A DNA stretch of 43,102 nucleotides from NCBI RefSeq assembly GCF_003977595.1, contig NZ_RYYR01000034.1, forward strand, positions 1 through 43,102, read 5' to 3'. Position numbers and translations under genes: made by a program. Positions 16,901 through 28,537 of the stretch are shown here, piece by piece. Origin of the DNA: Lysinibacillus antri. Its GTDB lineage: Bacteria; Bacillota; Bacilli; Bacillales_A; Planococcaceae. Position 1 is the stretch's first letter; each line of letters starts with the position of its first letter. The notes under the pieces were generated by a model. That model was not told the origin of the DNA. It saw nothing but the letters and a program-made list of their open reading frames with translations, and did not search any database.

Positions 16901-18490
16901 CATGATATCTATTCAATAGAAGATTTAGCAGAATTGATTTATGACTTAAAAAATGCAAATCGTCATGCTCGTATCTCTGTCAAACTCGTTGCTAAAGCAG
17001 GTGTAGGAACAATTGCTGCAGGTGTAGCGAAAGGTGGAGCAGATGTTATTGTCATCTCTGGCTATGATGGAGGAACAGGCGCATCGCCAAAAACTTCAAT
17101 AAAACATACTGGACTACCCTGGGAACTTGGTTTAGCAGAAGCACATCAAACGTTAATGTTAAATGGCCTTCGTGAACGAGTAACATTAGAAACAGACGGG
17201 AAGTTAATGACAGGTAAAGATGTGGTGATGGCAGCATTACTTGGGGCAGAAGAGTTTGGTTTTGCCACTGCGCCATTAATCGTTCTTGGTTGTGTCATGA
17301 TGCGTGCTTGTCATTTAGATACATGTCCAGTAGGGGTAGCAACACAAAATCCGGAGCTTCGTGCAAAATTCATGGGGAATGCAGATCATATCGTGAACTT
17401 CATGCGATTTATAGCTCAAGAAATGCGTGAATACATGGCGAAATTAGGCTTCCGTACTGTTGAAGAAATGGTCGGTCGTACAGATATTCTTGAAATAAGT
17501 GAGCGTGCAAAAGCTCATTGGAAGGCTAGCCAAGTTGATTTATCTGCACTACTTTATCAAGTACAAGGGGCACGAACAAAACAGACGAATCAAGATTTGC
17601 GCATTGAGGAAACATTTGATAGTCGCTTCATTTTGCCAAAAGTACAAAGAAGTATTGAAGAGAATGAACCGATTGAACTTGAGTTTGACATTAAAAATAC
17701 AGATCGTGTTGTCGGTACAATTGTCGGAAGTGAGATTTCGAAAAAGTACGGTGAAAAGGGTCTGAAAAATAATACAATTCGAATTAAATTTACTGGGCAT
17801 GCAGGACAAAGCTTCGGTGCCTTTGTTCCTCGAGGTATGTCACTTTCATGTGTGGGTGATGTAAATGACTACTTTGGTAAAGGCTTATCTGGTGGTAAAT
17901 TAGTAGCCATTGCGCCAATTAAAGGGGAACAAGAGAAAAACGTCATCGCAGGTAATGTATGTTTATATGGAGCAACAAGTGGTACAGCATTTATTAATGG
18001 TCGTGCAGGCGAACGTTTTGCCGTACGTAACAGTGGGGCAAATGTTGTAGTTGAAGGCATTGGCGATCATGGTTGTGAATATATGACTGGCGGGCGTGTT
18101 GTCATTTTAGGTGATGTTGGTAAAAACTTCGCTGCTGGTATGAGTGGTGGGATTGCTTATGTCTTACCAACAGATGAAGAGGCATTTAAAGAAAAATGCA
18201 ATATGGAAATGATTCAATTTGAACGTTTAGAAGACAAAAATGAATTGGAAGAAGTTCGTCAAATGATCATTCAACATTTAGAGCATACAGAAAGTTCGAT
18301 TGCTTTAGACGTTTTAGCAAAATGGCAACAATTTGTACCGAAGTTTGTAAAGGTAGTACCAACAGATTATAAAGCGATGCTAGAAAAGATTAATCATCAT
18401 AAATATCAAGGATTAGAAGAGCAAGATGCAGCGATGCAAGCCTTTGTGGATGCAACGGGCGGAAAAGAGCTAGCGATTTCTAAAAGATAG
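13967..18490 (+). CDS. gltA: glutamate synthase (NADPH) large subunit
   Basis: GOGAT alpha subunit of 1507 residues. The class II glutaminase domain has its nucleophile at Cys22 (HDACGIGF), so a 21-residue propeptide must be removed. A central domain and the FMN-binding synthase domain follow, with GEGGEHAGRYK and PPPHHDIYSIEDL. The [3Fe-4S] cysteines are in CVMMRACHLDTCPVG. The GXGXG beta-helix lies at the end (GGRVVILGDVGKNFAAGMSGG). It converts 2-oxoglutarate and glutamine to two glutamates. ATG 13967 follows GGGGGG. It is divergent from gltC and 11 nt from gltB. Confidence 0.97.
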   Translation: MTFHQLPAAQGLYSPTFEHDACGIGFYANIKGRASHDIVVKGLELLCRLDHRAGRGADGKTGDGAGLMVQIPDAFYKLNCPELPLPQKGDYGVGQLFFTEDLGAREAIEQKINELIEQEGQKLIGWRTAPTFKENLSDIAKSTAPVVRQVFIQKGENIHDTLAFERKLYLIRKQAEIWANKQDLKFYCPSMSSQKMVFKGLLTPEEVNEFYIDLQDPSFISAFAIVHSRYSTNTFPSWERAHPNRYIVHNGEINTLRGNINWMTAREQRFVSQAFGDDLEKLMPIIDNTGSDSSMLDNAFEFFVLAGRTPAHTAMMLIPEPWTENPHISEEKKAFYTYHANLMEPWDGPTAVCFTDGKQIGSILDRNGLRPARYYVTKDDMIVFSSEVGVVDMEEENVLYKERLSPGRMLLIDLEEGKIISDEELKSTMAKEEPYAQWLKDNMLTLEKKEEQPKALDQLTRRQKMYGFTFEDIQKYIVPIASSGKDPIGSMGNDTPLAVLSDQPQSLFNYFKQLFAQVTNPPIDSIREHIVTSTMTLLGAEGNLLHPNAENARRIYLETPVLTNNELNRIVEIHQQHFQHAILTLEFKKPLELELERLFKEADAAIEKGVSLLVLSDELQDLTTPTIPILLAVSSLHQYLVRTGKRTQVSLLVNSGETREVHHFAALIGFGADAITPYLAYASIEEAIQAGHITLSYQDAVEKYRKGIAEGVVKVMSKMGISTVQSYRGAQVFEAVGISKEVINQYFTGTASQIDGIDLETIGEETKRRHAQAVASNSEILESGSEYQWRANGEHHAFNPKTIHTLQTATRKNDFGIYRMYAEMANEERIGFLRNLFEFKTTKSIPVEEVESVESIVKRFKTGAMSFGSISKEAHETLAIAMNRLGARSNSGEGGEHAGRYKIDANGDNRNSAIKQIASGRFGVKSHYLVNAQELQIKMAQGAKPGEGGQLPGNKVYPWVAEVRGSTPGVGLISPPPHHDIYSIEDLAELIYDLKNANRHARISVKLVAKAGVGTIAAGVAKGGADVIVISGYDGGTGASPKTSIKHTGLPWELGLAEAHQTLMLNGLRERVTLETDGKLMTGKDVVMAALLGAEEFGFATAPLIVLGCVMMRACHLDTCPVGVATQNPELRAKFMGNADHIVNFMRFIAQEMREYMAKLGFRTVEEMVGRTDILEISERAKAHWKASQVDLSALLYQVQGARTKQTNQDLRIEETFDSRFILPKVQRSIEENEPIELEFDIKNTDRVVGTIVGSEISKKYGEKGLKNNTIRIKFTGHAGQSFGAFVPRGMSLSCVGDVNDYFGKGLSGGKLVAIAPIKGEQEKNVIAGNVCLYGATSGTAFINGRAGERFAVRNSGANVVVEGIGDHGCEYMTGGRVVILGDVGKNFAAGMSGGIAYVLPTDEEAFKEKCNMEMIQFERLEDKNELEEVRQMIIQHLEHTESSIALDVLAKWQQFVPKFVKVVPTDYKAMLEKINHHKYQGLEEQDAAMQAFVDATGGKELAISKR

Positions 18491-18501
18491 GAGGGAATAC
18501 A

Positions 18502-19980
18502 ATGGGAAAACCAACAGGATTTATGGAATATAAAAGAGAAAAAACGAAAGAAATGCCTCCGGAGAAGCGTATTACTAACTGGAATGAATATGCAACGAGG
18601 CTATCGGATGAATCTTTAAAAACACAAGGTGCACGTTGTATGGATTGTGGTACACCATTTTGTCATATGGGGATAGAGATTCGTGGTGCAGCAGCTGGAT
18701 GTCCAATTCAAAATGTCATCCCAGAATGGAACGATTTAGTTTATAAAGGACAATGGAAAGAGGCGCTCGATCGATTGCATTTAACAAATAACTTTCCGGA
18801 ATTTACAGGTCGTGTTTGTCCAGCACCTTGTGAAGGTTCTTGTACTTTAGGAATTAACGAGCCATCTGTTGCCATTAAATCCATCGAACGGTCTATTATT
18901 GATAAAGGATTTGAAAACAATTGGATCGTTCCAAAAATTCCACAACATCGTACAGGGAAAAAAGTTGCGATTGTTGGATCAGGTCCGGCGGGGTTAGCAG
19001 CGGCTGATCAGTTAAATCAATTAGGCCATAGTGTCACGGTATATGAACGTGCGAATCGACTAGGTGGATTATTAATGTATGGTATCCCGAATATGAAACT
19101 TGAGAAAAATGTTATTGACCGTCGTGTAAATTTACTGCGTCAAGAAGGTATTGATTTTATCGTCAATACGGAAATTGGGAAAGATATTACGAAAGAACAA
19201 TTACAAGCGCAATATGATGCCGTTATTTTATGTATTGGTGCACAAAAACAACGCGTACTTCATTTAGAAGGTAGTGAAGCAAAAGGGATTCACTTAGCGA
19301 TGGATTACTTAACTGGTGTCACACAAAGCTTGTTAAATTCGAATTTTGAAGATGGAACAGCGCTAGATGTCGCAGGGAAAGATGTCATTGTCATTGGTGG
19401 AGGCGATACTGGTGCAGACTGTGTTGCAACGGCTATTCGTCAAAATGCACGCTCGGTTTATCAATTTGGGAAACACCCTGAATTACCAAAAGTGCGTGAA
19501 GACGATCGACCATGGCCACAAGATCCAAATGTCTATAAATTAGATTATGCATATGAGGAAGCGGCAGCACTAACTGGAAGAGACCCACGTGAATATTGCA
19601 TCCAAACGAAAAAGATCGTTGCAGATGAGCGTGGGTTCGTTAAAGAATTGCATACGATTCAAATGGAGAAAATTTTAGGTGACGATGGTTTCCACTACTT
19701 TAAAGAGTTGCCAAATACGGAGAAAGTATGGCCGGCTCAGGTAGTATTTGTAGCGATTGGATTTGAAGGAGTCGAAAAATCATTGCCAGAAAACTTTGGT
19801 ATTACGATTTCCAATAATCGAATCCAGGCATCGATTAAAGATTTTGAAACGAATGTACCTGGTGTGTTTGCAGCGGGTGATGCGCGTCGTGGCCAAAGCT
19901 TAGTTGTTTGGGCAATCAAAGAAGGGCGAGCAGTAGCGGCGAGTGTGCATGACTATTTATCTGTAATTTTAAAGCCATAA
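18502..19980 (+). CDS. gltB: glutamate synthase (NADPH) small subunit
   Basis: GOGAT beta subunit of 492 residues. Two N-terminal Cys clusters (CMDCGTPFC, then CPAPCEGSC) bind [4Fe-4S] clusters. An FAD-binding [10 protein letters not shown] motif and an NADPH-binding GGGDTGADC motif follow, and the C-terminal FAD segment is [19 protein letters not shown]. It passes electrons from NADPH to GltA. Start ATG 18502 has AGGAGGG upstream. Length and order match B. subtilis gltAB. Confidence 0.96.
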   Translation: MGKPTGFMEYKREKTKEMPPEKRITNWNEYATRLSDESLKTQGARCMDCGTPFCHMGIEIRGAAAGCPIQNVIPEWNDLVYKGQWKEALDRLHLTNNFPEFTGRVCPAPCEGSCTLGINEPSVAIKSIERSIIDKGFENNWIVPKIPQHRTGKKVAIVGSGPAGLAAADQLNQLGHSVTVYERANRLGGLLMYGIPNMKLEKNVIDRRVNLLRQEGIDFIVNTEIGKDITKEQLQAQYDAVILCIGAQKQRVLHLEGSEAKGIHLAMDYLTGVTQSLLNSNFEDGTALDVAGKDVIVIGGGDTGADCVATAIRQNARSVYQFGKHPELPKVREDDRPWPQDPNVYKLDYAYEEAAALTGRDPREYCIQTKKIVADERGFVKELHTIQMEKILGDDGFHYFKELPNTEKVWPAQVVFVAIGFEGVEKSLPENFGITISNNRIQASIKDFETNVPGVFAAGDARRGQSLVVWAIKEGRAVAASVHDYLSVILKP

Positions 19981-19986
19981 ATACAG

Positions 19987-20028
19987 CGATTTTCAAGTTG
20001 AGTTAGTCAGCTTGAAAATCGTTTTTAT
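19987..20028 (+). terminator. gltAB terminator
   Basis: CGATTTTCAAG (19987-19997) and CTTGAAAATCG (20011-20021) pair perfectly, followed by TTTTTATTT. Confidence 0.92.
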
Positions 20029-20040
20029 TTGATTTTTAAG

Positions 20041-20394
20041 GGAATTTATTTTACAAATATAATTTTACCCTTTATGTATAGGATGTTTATTGAAAGCCGC
20101 AAACTAAATAAAAGGCTAGAATACGTAAAGTGTGAGGTTTCCAACGTTTTGATAGTGAAATGAATTCTCAATTAGAATTAGATTATTGAAAATGAATTAT
20201 GTTCTATTTTTGTCTCATTATTTTTCTGCACTATAGATTAATTAAAGAAAACACCTTTATTTTAACGGATTCTACTGAAAAATATTGTTTGTCGAATAAA
20301 TGTTTTGCATGCTTGGATGTTTTCGGTTAAGATTAGAATGATAATAAATTAGGAATGGAAAACCCATTCAATGCGTAATTACGGAGGTAATATA
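20041..20394. other. gltB-sufC intergenic region
   Basis: This A/T-rich region of about 350 bp has no convincing ORF. It holds a perfect 6-bp inverted repeat AATTCT-N5-AGAATT (20163-20179) of unknown meaning and the suf promoter near its right end. Nothing else is recognised. Confidence 0.6.
20305..20333 (+). promoter_or_regulatory. candidate suf operon promoter
   Basis: TTGCAT (20305-20310) and TAAGAT (20328-20333) have 17-bp spacing. The following TGATAAT resembles half of a Fur-type 7-1-7 box, but the second half is poor, so iron control is only a guess. Confidence 0.5.
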
Positions 20395-21171
20395 ATGTCA
20401 ACTTTGGTTATTAAAGATCTTCACGTATCAATTGATGATAAGGAGATTTTAAAAGGTTTAAATCTTACTATTAATACAAATGAAGTCCATGCAATCATGG
20501 GTCCTAACGGTACTGGTAAATCAACGTTAGCATCTGCAATCATGGGTCATCCAAAATATGAAGTTACTCAAGGTACAATTGAAATCGATGGAGAAAACGT
20601 ACTTGAAATGGAAGTAGATGAGCGTGCAAAAGCAGGTCTTTTCCTAGCAATGCAATATCCATCAGAAATTTCTGGTGTAACAAATGCAGACTTCATCCGT
20701 TCAGCAATTAACGCTCGTCGTGAAGAAGGTAATGAAATCTCATTAATGAAATTCATCCGTGAATTAGATAAAACAATGGACTTCCTTGAAATGGACCAAG
20801 ATATGGCACAACGTTATTTAAACGAAGGATTTTCAGGTGGGGAAAAGAAACGTAACGAAATTCTTCAATTAATGATGATCAAACCTACATTTGCTATCCT
20901 TGATGAAATTGACTCTGGTTTAGATATCGATGCATTAAAAGTAGTGGCAAAAGGCATTAATGAAATGCGCGGCGAAGGTTTCGGCTGTATCGCAATCACT
21001 CACTACCAACGTTTATTAAACTACATCACGCCAGACCATGTACACGTAATGATGCAAGGTAAAGTAGTGAAATCTGGTGGCCCGGAATTAGCACAACGTT
21101 TAGAGGCTGAAGGTTATGACTGGATTAAACAAGAACTTGGTATCGAAGACGAATCAGTAGAACAAGCATAA
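20395..21171 (+). CDS. sufC: Fe-S assembly ATPase SufC
   Basis: Soluble ABC ATPase of 258 residues. Walker A is GPNGTGKS, the signature is FSGGEKKR, and Walker B is FAILDEIDSGLD; the Asp after Glu and the SGLDIDAL segment are typical of SufC. It energises the SufBCD scaffold. ATG 20395 is used because GGAGGTAA sits just upstream; the longer frame to 20371 lacks a site. It is the first gene of sufC-sufD-sufS-sufU-sufB, the standard Firmicutes order. Confidence 0.97.
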   Translation: MSTLVIKDLHVSIDDKEILKGLNLTINTNEVHAIMGPNGTGKSTLASAIMGHPKYEVTQGTIEIDGENVLEMEVDERAKAGLFLAMQYPSEISGVTNADFIRSAINARREEGNEISLMKFIRELDKTMDFLEMDQDMAQRYLNEGFSGGEKKRNEILQLMMIKPTFAILDEIDSGLDIDALKVVAKGINEMRGEGFGCIAITHYQRLLNYITPDHVHVMMQGKVVKSGGPELAQRLEAEGYDWIKQELGIEDESVEQA

Positions 21172-21189
21172 TTTAGGAGGACGAAAAAG

Positions 21190-24147
<2,958 letters not shown>

Positions 24148-24169
24148 GCTTTGAACGGAGGAAATAAAA

Positions 24170-25567
24170 ATGGCAAAACAAATGCCAGATATCGGCGATT
24201 ACAAATACGGCTTCCATGATAAGGACGTATCAGTTTTCCGTTCAAAACGTGGATTAACTGAAGAAATCGTTCGTGAAATTTCAAATATGAAAAATGAACC
24301 TGAGTGGATGTTAGACTATCGTTTAAAATCATTAGAAATCTTCTACTCAAAACCAATGCCACAATGGGGTGGCGACCTTTCTGCTTTAAACTTCGATGAA
24401 ATTACGTACTACGTAAAACCATCAGAAGCGACGCAAAAATCTTGGGATGAAGTACCAGATGAAATCAAAGCAACATTTGATAAATTAGGTATTCCAGAAG
24501 CAGAACAAAAGTATTTAGCAGGGGTTTCTGCACAATACGAATCAGAAGTGGTATACCACAACATGAAGAAAGACCTTGAAGATTTAGGAATTGTCTTTAA
24601 AGATACAGATTCAGCACTTCGCGAAAACGAAGACATTTTCAAAAAATACTGGGGTACAGTAATCCCTTCATCAGATAACAAATTTGCTGCATTAAACTCA
24701 GCTGTTTGGTCTGGTGGATCATTCATCTATGTACCACCTGGTGTAAAAGTAGAAACACCATTACAAGCATACTTCCGAATTAACTCAGAAAACATGGGTC
24801 AATTTGAACGTACGTTAATTATTGTTGATGAAGGCGCACACGTTCACTATGTTGAAGGATGTACAGCACCTGTATATACAACAAACTCACTTCACTCTGC
24901 AGTAGTTGAAATTATCGTTAAGAAAGATGCGTATTGCCGTTATACAACAATTCAAAACTGGGCAAATAACGTTTATAACCTAGTTACAAAACGTACAGTT
25001 GTTGAAGAAAACGGAACAATGGAATGGATTGACGGTAACATTGGTTCGAAATTAACGATGAAATACCCAGCATGTATTCTTAAAGGTGAAGGTGCACGTG
25101 GGTTAACACTTTCAATTGCTATTGCAGGTAAAGGTCAACACCAAGATGCTGGTGCAAAAATGATTCACTTAGCACCAAACACATCTTCTACAATCGTTTC
25201 AAAATCCATCTCAAAACAAGGTGGGAAAGTAACGTACCGTGGGATCGTTCGTTTTGGTAAAAAAGCAACGGGCGCACGTTCAAACATTGAATGTGATACG
25301 TTAATTTTAGATAACCAATCAACATCGGATACAATTCCATACAATGAAATTTTAAATGACAATGTATCTTTAGAGCACGAAGCAAAAGTTTCGAAAGTAT
25401 CAGAAGAGCAATTATTCTACTTAATGAGCCGTGGTATTTCTGAGCAAGAAGCAACAGAAATGATCGTAATGGGCTTCATTGAACCATTCACAAAAGAATT
25501 ACCAATGGAATATGCCGTAGAAATGAACCGTCTGATTAAGTTCGAGATGGAAGGCAGTATTGGATAA
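24170..25567 (+). CDS. sufB: Fe-S assembly scaffold protein SufB
   Basis: SufB of 465 residues, the scaffold subunit on which the cluster is built. Family segments include [37 protein letters not shown] and [14 protein letters not shown]. The internal Cys of ECDTLILDN is the usual cluster or sulfur-accepting site. GGAGG precedes ATG 24170. It is the last gene of the operon, followed by a perfect terminator. Confidence 0.96.
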   Translation: MAKQMPDIGDYKYGFHDKDVSVFRSKRGLTEEIVREISNMKNEPEWMLDYRLKSLEIFYSKPMPQWGGDLSALNFDEITYYVKPSEATQKSWDEVPDEIKATFDKLGIPEAEQKYLAGVSAQYESEVVYHNMKKDLEDLGIVFKDTDSALRENEDIFKKYWGTVIPSSDNKFAALNSAVWSGGSFIYVPPGVKVETPLQAYFRINSENMGQFERTLIIVDEGAHVHYVEGCTAPVYTTNSLHSAVVEIIVKKDAYCRYTTIQNWANNVYNLVTKRTVVEENGTMEWIDGNIGSKLTMKYPACILKGEGARGLTLSIAIAGKGQHQDAGAKMIHLAPNTSSTIVSKSISKQGGKVTYRGIVRFGKKATGARSNIECDTLILDNQSTSDTIPYNEILNDNVSLEHEAKVSKVSEEQLFYLMSRGISEQEATEMIVMGFIEPFTKELPMEYAVEMNRLIKFEMEGSIG

Positions 25568-25581
25568 TAAATAAACCAAAG

Positions 25582-25620
25582 TACGACTAAATCGAATTAT
25601 GATTTAGTCGTATTTTTTCG
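25582..25620 (+). terminator. suf operon terminator
   Basis: TACGACTAAATC (25582-25593) and GATTTAGTCGTA (25601-25612) form a perfect 12-bp stem, followed by TTTTTT. Confidence 0.95.
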
Positions 25621-25649
25621 CAAACGGCAAGCGCTTGAATCTAATCTTT

Positions 25650-25868
25650 CGTATTTGTGGTTTGTCCACTAAAATCCCGAGGCGTCAATAACTCTCCCCA
25701 ATAAAACTCCTATTCCCCCTCAAGCTTTAGAACTTGATCATTAAGTGGCTGCTCTTGAAGATCAAGCACCCCCTGTTTAATTTGAAGATTTTCTGCGCGA
25801 ACTTCCCGATTGAAGAGAACAAAGGAAATGATGAAAACAGCAACCATGATTTTAAGTATCTTCTTCAA
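25650..25868 (-). pseudogene. 5' remnant of a 7TMR-DISM-type membrane sensor
   Basis: From TTG 25868, with AAAGGAGG upstream, the frame encodes MKKILKIMVAVFIISFVLF, a signal peptide ending near VRA. The start of an extracytoplasmic domain then reads ENLQIKQGVLDLQ...VLKLEGE. A TAG at 25710-25712 stops it, but the same frame continues EFYWGELLTPRDF. The consensus of 7TMR-DISM extracellular sensor domains, as I recall it, is GVLDL..W......L.GEWEFYW..LL.P.DF. The stop therefore replaces the conserved Trp of GEWEFYW (TGG to TAG). No transmembrane or kinase part follows; the suf terminator lies just beyond. This is a truncated relic. Confidence 0.6.
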
Positions 25869-26426
25869 ATTTTTGTCCTCCTTTACCAAGGTTAAGGAAA
25901 CTTTACCTAAAGGTGTAAAATTTAACCATCCCCACAAACCATTTTCAATTAAACTAACATTAGTAAAGTATTCTCATTTTAGTTTACTAGGAATTTTGGA
26001 GTAGGAATAGAAAAAAGTTGCTTTTTGTAAAAAATGGGGTTTTATAGATTTTCCATAATGCCTCCAAAAATAATTAACAATTTGATAAGAGTAGTAAGAG
26101 TAGTTCTAATTAGTAGATTTTTAAAAATATGGTGGGCTGGTATGGTGTAGGCAGAATTTATAACACTTGTCATAGTTTTCAATGATTTTCATAGGATTAA
26201 AACCTGTTCCACATATAAATGGGTGTTATCAGATGAAACATGGACGAAAAGTTGAAGTTAAAGTCGAAGTAATTAATCCAAAAACAATTAAAATCACGCC
26301 TGTTAAGTCATATAACAATGGGGAACCTATTATTTATTCAATAATCTTGCGATGAAAAATCAAATTTGGATGAAATTTATGGTTGGTTGTGAATAAGGTA
26401 TAAAAATGAAAGGGGTATTCTTACAA
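25869..26426. other. gene-poor stretch before the broken response regulator
   Basis: A/T-rich with many stops on both strands. Only one short ORF (26233-26355) has any coding look. I see no terminator or repeat here. Confidence 0.5.
26233..26355 (+). CDS. possible 40-residue protein, unknown
   Basis: ATG 26233 to TGA 26355 encodes 40 residues with an alternating Lys/Glu/Val pattern (GRKVEVKVEVINPKTIKITP) that looks like paired beta strands. The upstream GGGTGTT is a poor ribosome site. I do not recognise it. It sits between two pseudogenes and may be a relic or chance ORF. Confidence 0.25.
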   Translation: MKHGRKVEVKVEVINPKTIKITPVKSYNNGEPIIYSIILR

Positions 26427-26990
26427 GTGCTCAAAGTAGTTATTATAGGCGATGAAAAATTAGCGTCAAGTTTCTTGAAAATGCAGTTAGAGAATACAGG
26501 CTTAACTCAAGTGATTGCCGAGTTTTGTAAACCGACAATAGTAATAAATGAAATTTTAATATTAAAGCCAGATGTAGTTTTCCTAGATATTGAGAAGTCA
26601 GGAACAAATGGAATCGAACTCGGGTTTAAGCTCTTAAATAAATGCCCAAATTTAGAAATCGTAAATGTTTCCGATTATCGTCAGTACGCGGATGATGAAT
26701 TTAAACTAAAAGCAATTCACTATCTTTTAAAATCATCGACTCAAGAAGATATAGATGAAGTGATACAAAGAGTATTGCGAAAAATAGAGCATAAATCTAG
26801 AATTGTCGATGAAGATGGTGTGAGAATTGAACTGCTTGGACTTTTTAAAATTTTCTTTAGCAATAAAGAAGTTCAAATTAAATGGGCTACAGATAAAATG
26901 GAAGAGTTTTTGCACTAATAGTCAAACATCATAGGAACGGCATTGAAAAATGGTACCTGCCAGTTTTTTTGAGTTGGAATACGTTTTATA
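26427..26990 (+). pseudogene. frameshifted response regulator (receiver plus start of SARP/BTAD-like output domain)
   Basis: From GTG 26427, with AAAGGGG upstream, the frame runs 163 residues to TAA 26918. It begins with a CheY-like receiver: VVIIGDEKLA acidic pocket, phosphoacceptor Asp in VVFLDIEKSGTNGIELG, and the Lys of LLKSSTQED. IELLGLFKIFF....IKWATDKMEEF follows, like the opening of the LGxFxI...I.WRTKKxEELFA winged-helix output domain of transcriptional activators. Translation then ends. At the T5 run 26907-26911 a shift restores ALIVKHHRNGIEKW in another frame, so one lost T explains the stop. The rest of the output domain is gone or diverged. A few codons of the receiver also look degenerate. 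Confidence 0.6.
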
Positions 26991-27204
26991 AAAGATGGAA
27001 TATTTGTTTCTTATAATTGTGGTTCATATAGTACAACTCACCTTTACTAATTGTTTCTCGTACTCAAGTTAAGTAAATAGATGATGTTGTGCTACTTCTT
27101 TTTCGTAAATTGTATGAAAACCACAATAAATATAATAGAATCAAAAAAATCCATTGTATTTGCACTCGATTTTTTGGTTTTTCTGAACTTTAGATTTAAA
27201 GGTG
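26991..27204. other. non-coding stretch before the 52-bp array
   Basis: No ORF is supported. ATTGTGGTTCATA (from 27016) and TATGAAAACCACAAT (27113-27127) are imperfect inverted copies about 100 bp apart, which could mark a small degraded element. TGGTACCTGCCAG at 26951-26963, just before this stretch, resembles a common Bacillales terminator-like repeat. Confidence 0.35.
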
Positions 27205-27672
27205 TTCATCGGGGTTATGAAGCCCTCTTTAAGCAGTTTTTTCAATAGAAAAGATGTTCATCGAGGTTATGAAGCCTCTTTTAAGGAGTTTTTTCAATAG
27301 AAAAGGTGTTCATCGAGTGTATGAAGCCTCTTTTAAGGAGTTTTTTCAATAGAAAAGGTGTTCATCGGGTGTATGAAGCCCGCTTTAAGGAATTTTTTCA
27401 ATAGAAAAGGTGTTCATCGAGGTTATGAAGCCTCTTTTAAGGAGTTTTTTCAATAGAAAAGGTGTTCATCGAGTGTATGAAGCCTCTTTTAAGGAGTTTT
27501 TTCAATAGAAAAGGTGTTCATCGGGTGTATGAAGCCCGCTTTAAGGAATTTTTTTAATGGAAAAAGTGTTCATCGGAGTTATGAAGCCCACTTTAATCGA
27601 ATTTTCCCGTGATATTGTCCTTCATCAAGTATATGAAGCCCACTTCATTCAATAGTTTTCCCACCATTTAAA
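27205..27672. repeat. tandem array of nine 52-bp repeats
   Basis: TTCATC starts units at 27205, 27257, 27309, 27361, 27413, 27465, 27517, 27569 and 27621, an exact 52-bp period. Each unit has TTCATCG(G/A)G, then TATGAAGCC(C/T), then TTTAAGGA(G/A)TTTTTTCAATAG and GAAAAGGTG. Units 2-4 and 5-7 are a near-identical 156-bp higher-order duplication; the last unit is decayed. The period is not a multiple of three and stops occur in all frames, so it is non-coding. There are no spacers, so it is not CRISPR. Confidence 0.95.
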
Positions 27673-27769
27673 TGAAGCTCAGTTATTAAAAATATCTAAA
27701 TAAAAAATGTATCATTTCAATAAAAATGAGCATTGTAATAGTAATAGCAAAAGAAGGTGGTGTTAGGAT

Positions 27770-27838
27770 ATGTTAAAGAAGTTTATCGAATCTTTTAAAG
27801 ATGTCCATCACATGTACCATTCCTTTTTTTACTATTAA
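27770..27838 (+). CDS. possible 22-residue peptide, unknown
   Basis: ATG 27770 to TAA 27838 encodes MLKKFIESFKDVHHMYHSFF plus two Tyr. A purine-rich AGGTGG lies about 10 nt upstream and a terminator follows 40 nt later. It is amphipathic at the start and His/aromatic-rich at the end. It lies between the repeat array and the cysC terminator. No family is recognised and chance is quite possible. Confidence 0.25.
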   Translation: MLKKFIESFKDVHHMYHSFFYY

Positions 27839-27875
27839 TTATTTAGCCATGTATTCTTACTAAGTGAGTCAATTT

Positions 27876-27919
27876 AAAAAGCTACTACCTTTGTCATACA
27901 ACAAATGTAGTAGCTTTTT
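27876..27919. terminator. bidirectional terminator downstream of cysC
   Basis: AAAAAGCTACTAC (27876-27888) and GTAGTAGCTTTTT (27907-27919) pair perfectly. The A and T tails serve both strands. It ends the cysH-sat-cysC transcript and anything from the left. Confidence 0.93.
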
Positions 27920-27926
27920 CTAAGTT

Positions 27927-28520
27927 TTAAATATAGTTCTTTTCAGTTAAGAACTTAATAATTTGTTCCGTACACTCTTCTACGGAGAAGTTCTCGCTAT
28001 CGACAACCAGCTCCGGATTATCTGGAGCTTCGTAAGGTGCACTGATTCCTGTAAAGTTTGGAATTTCACCATTACGCGCTTTATTATAAAGTCCTTTCGG
28101 GTCTCTGCGTTCACATTCTTCTACGGAACATTGTACATAGACTTCAACAAATTCGCCTTCTTCCACAAGTGCACGAACAACATTGCGATCTTCTTTGTAT
28201 GGAGAAATGAATGCTGTTAAAACGATTTGGCCACTTTCCACGAAAAGCTTAGAAACTTCACCAATACGGCGGATGTTTTCTTTACGTGACTCTTCATCAA
28301 AGCCTAAGTTTTTATTTAAACCATGACGGATATTGTCTCCATCTAAAACGAACGATTGATTCCCTTGCTCGAATAATTTTTGTGCAACTGCATTCGCGAT
28401 GGATGATTTACCTGATGCTGATAAACCTGTGAACCAAAGAATAAAACTGTGATGTTTATTTTTTTCTCTTCTTTCTGCTTTACTAATTGAAGCCTCATGC
28501 CAAACGATATTTGTACTCAA
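27927..28520 (-). CDS. cysC: adenylylsulfate kinase
   Basis: APS kinase of 197 residues. The Walker A P-loop is GLSASGKSS (residues 32-40), the DGDN segment binds APS, and the FISPYKEDR segment is also present. It phosphorylates APS to PAPS with ATP. ATG/TTG choice: the frame begins [11 protein letters not shown] with a GAGG-type site upstream at 28520. It is the last gene of the minus-strand operon cysH-sat-cysC, 17 nt after sat. Confidence 0.95.
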   Translation of the reverse strand: MSTNIVWHEASISKAERREKNKHHSFILWFTGLSASGKSSIANAVAQKLFEQGNQSFVLDGDNIRHGLNKNLGFDEESRKENIRRIGEVSKLFVESGQIVLTAFISPYKEDRNVVRALVEEGEFVEVYVQCSVEECERRDPKGLYNKARNGEIPNFTGISAPYEAPDNPELVVDSENFSVEECTEQIIKFLTEKNYI

Positions 28521-28537
28521 AATTCTACACCTCTTTA

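Noticed and set aside
25810..26004. 64-residue plus-strand ORF
   Set aside because: Lies antisense to the 7TMR-DISM relic, whose signal peptide and motif are more convincing.
27113..27180. Possible gene fragment reading FRKLYENHNKYNRIKK
   Set aside because: Short, no start or ribosome site, A/T-rich composition makes such Lys/Asn-rich strings by chance.
27205..27672. CRISPR array
   Set aside because: Units are contiguous 52-bp copies with no unique spacers, and no cas genes are present.
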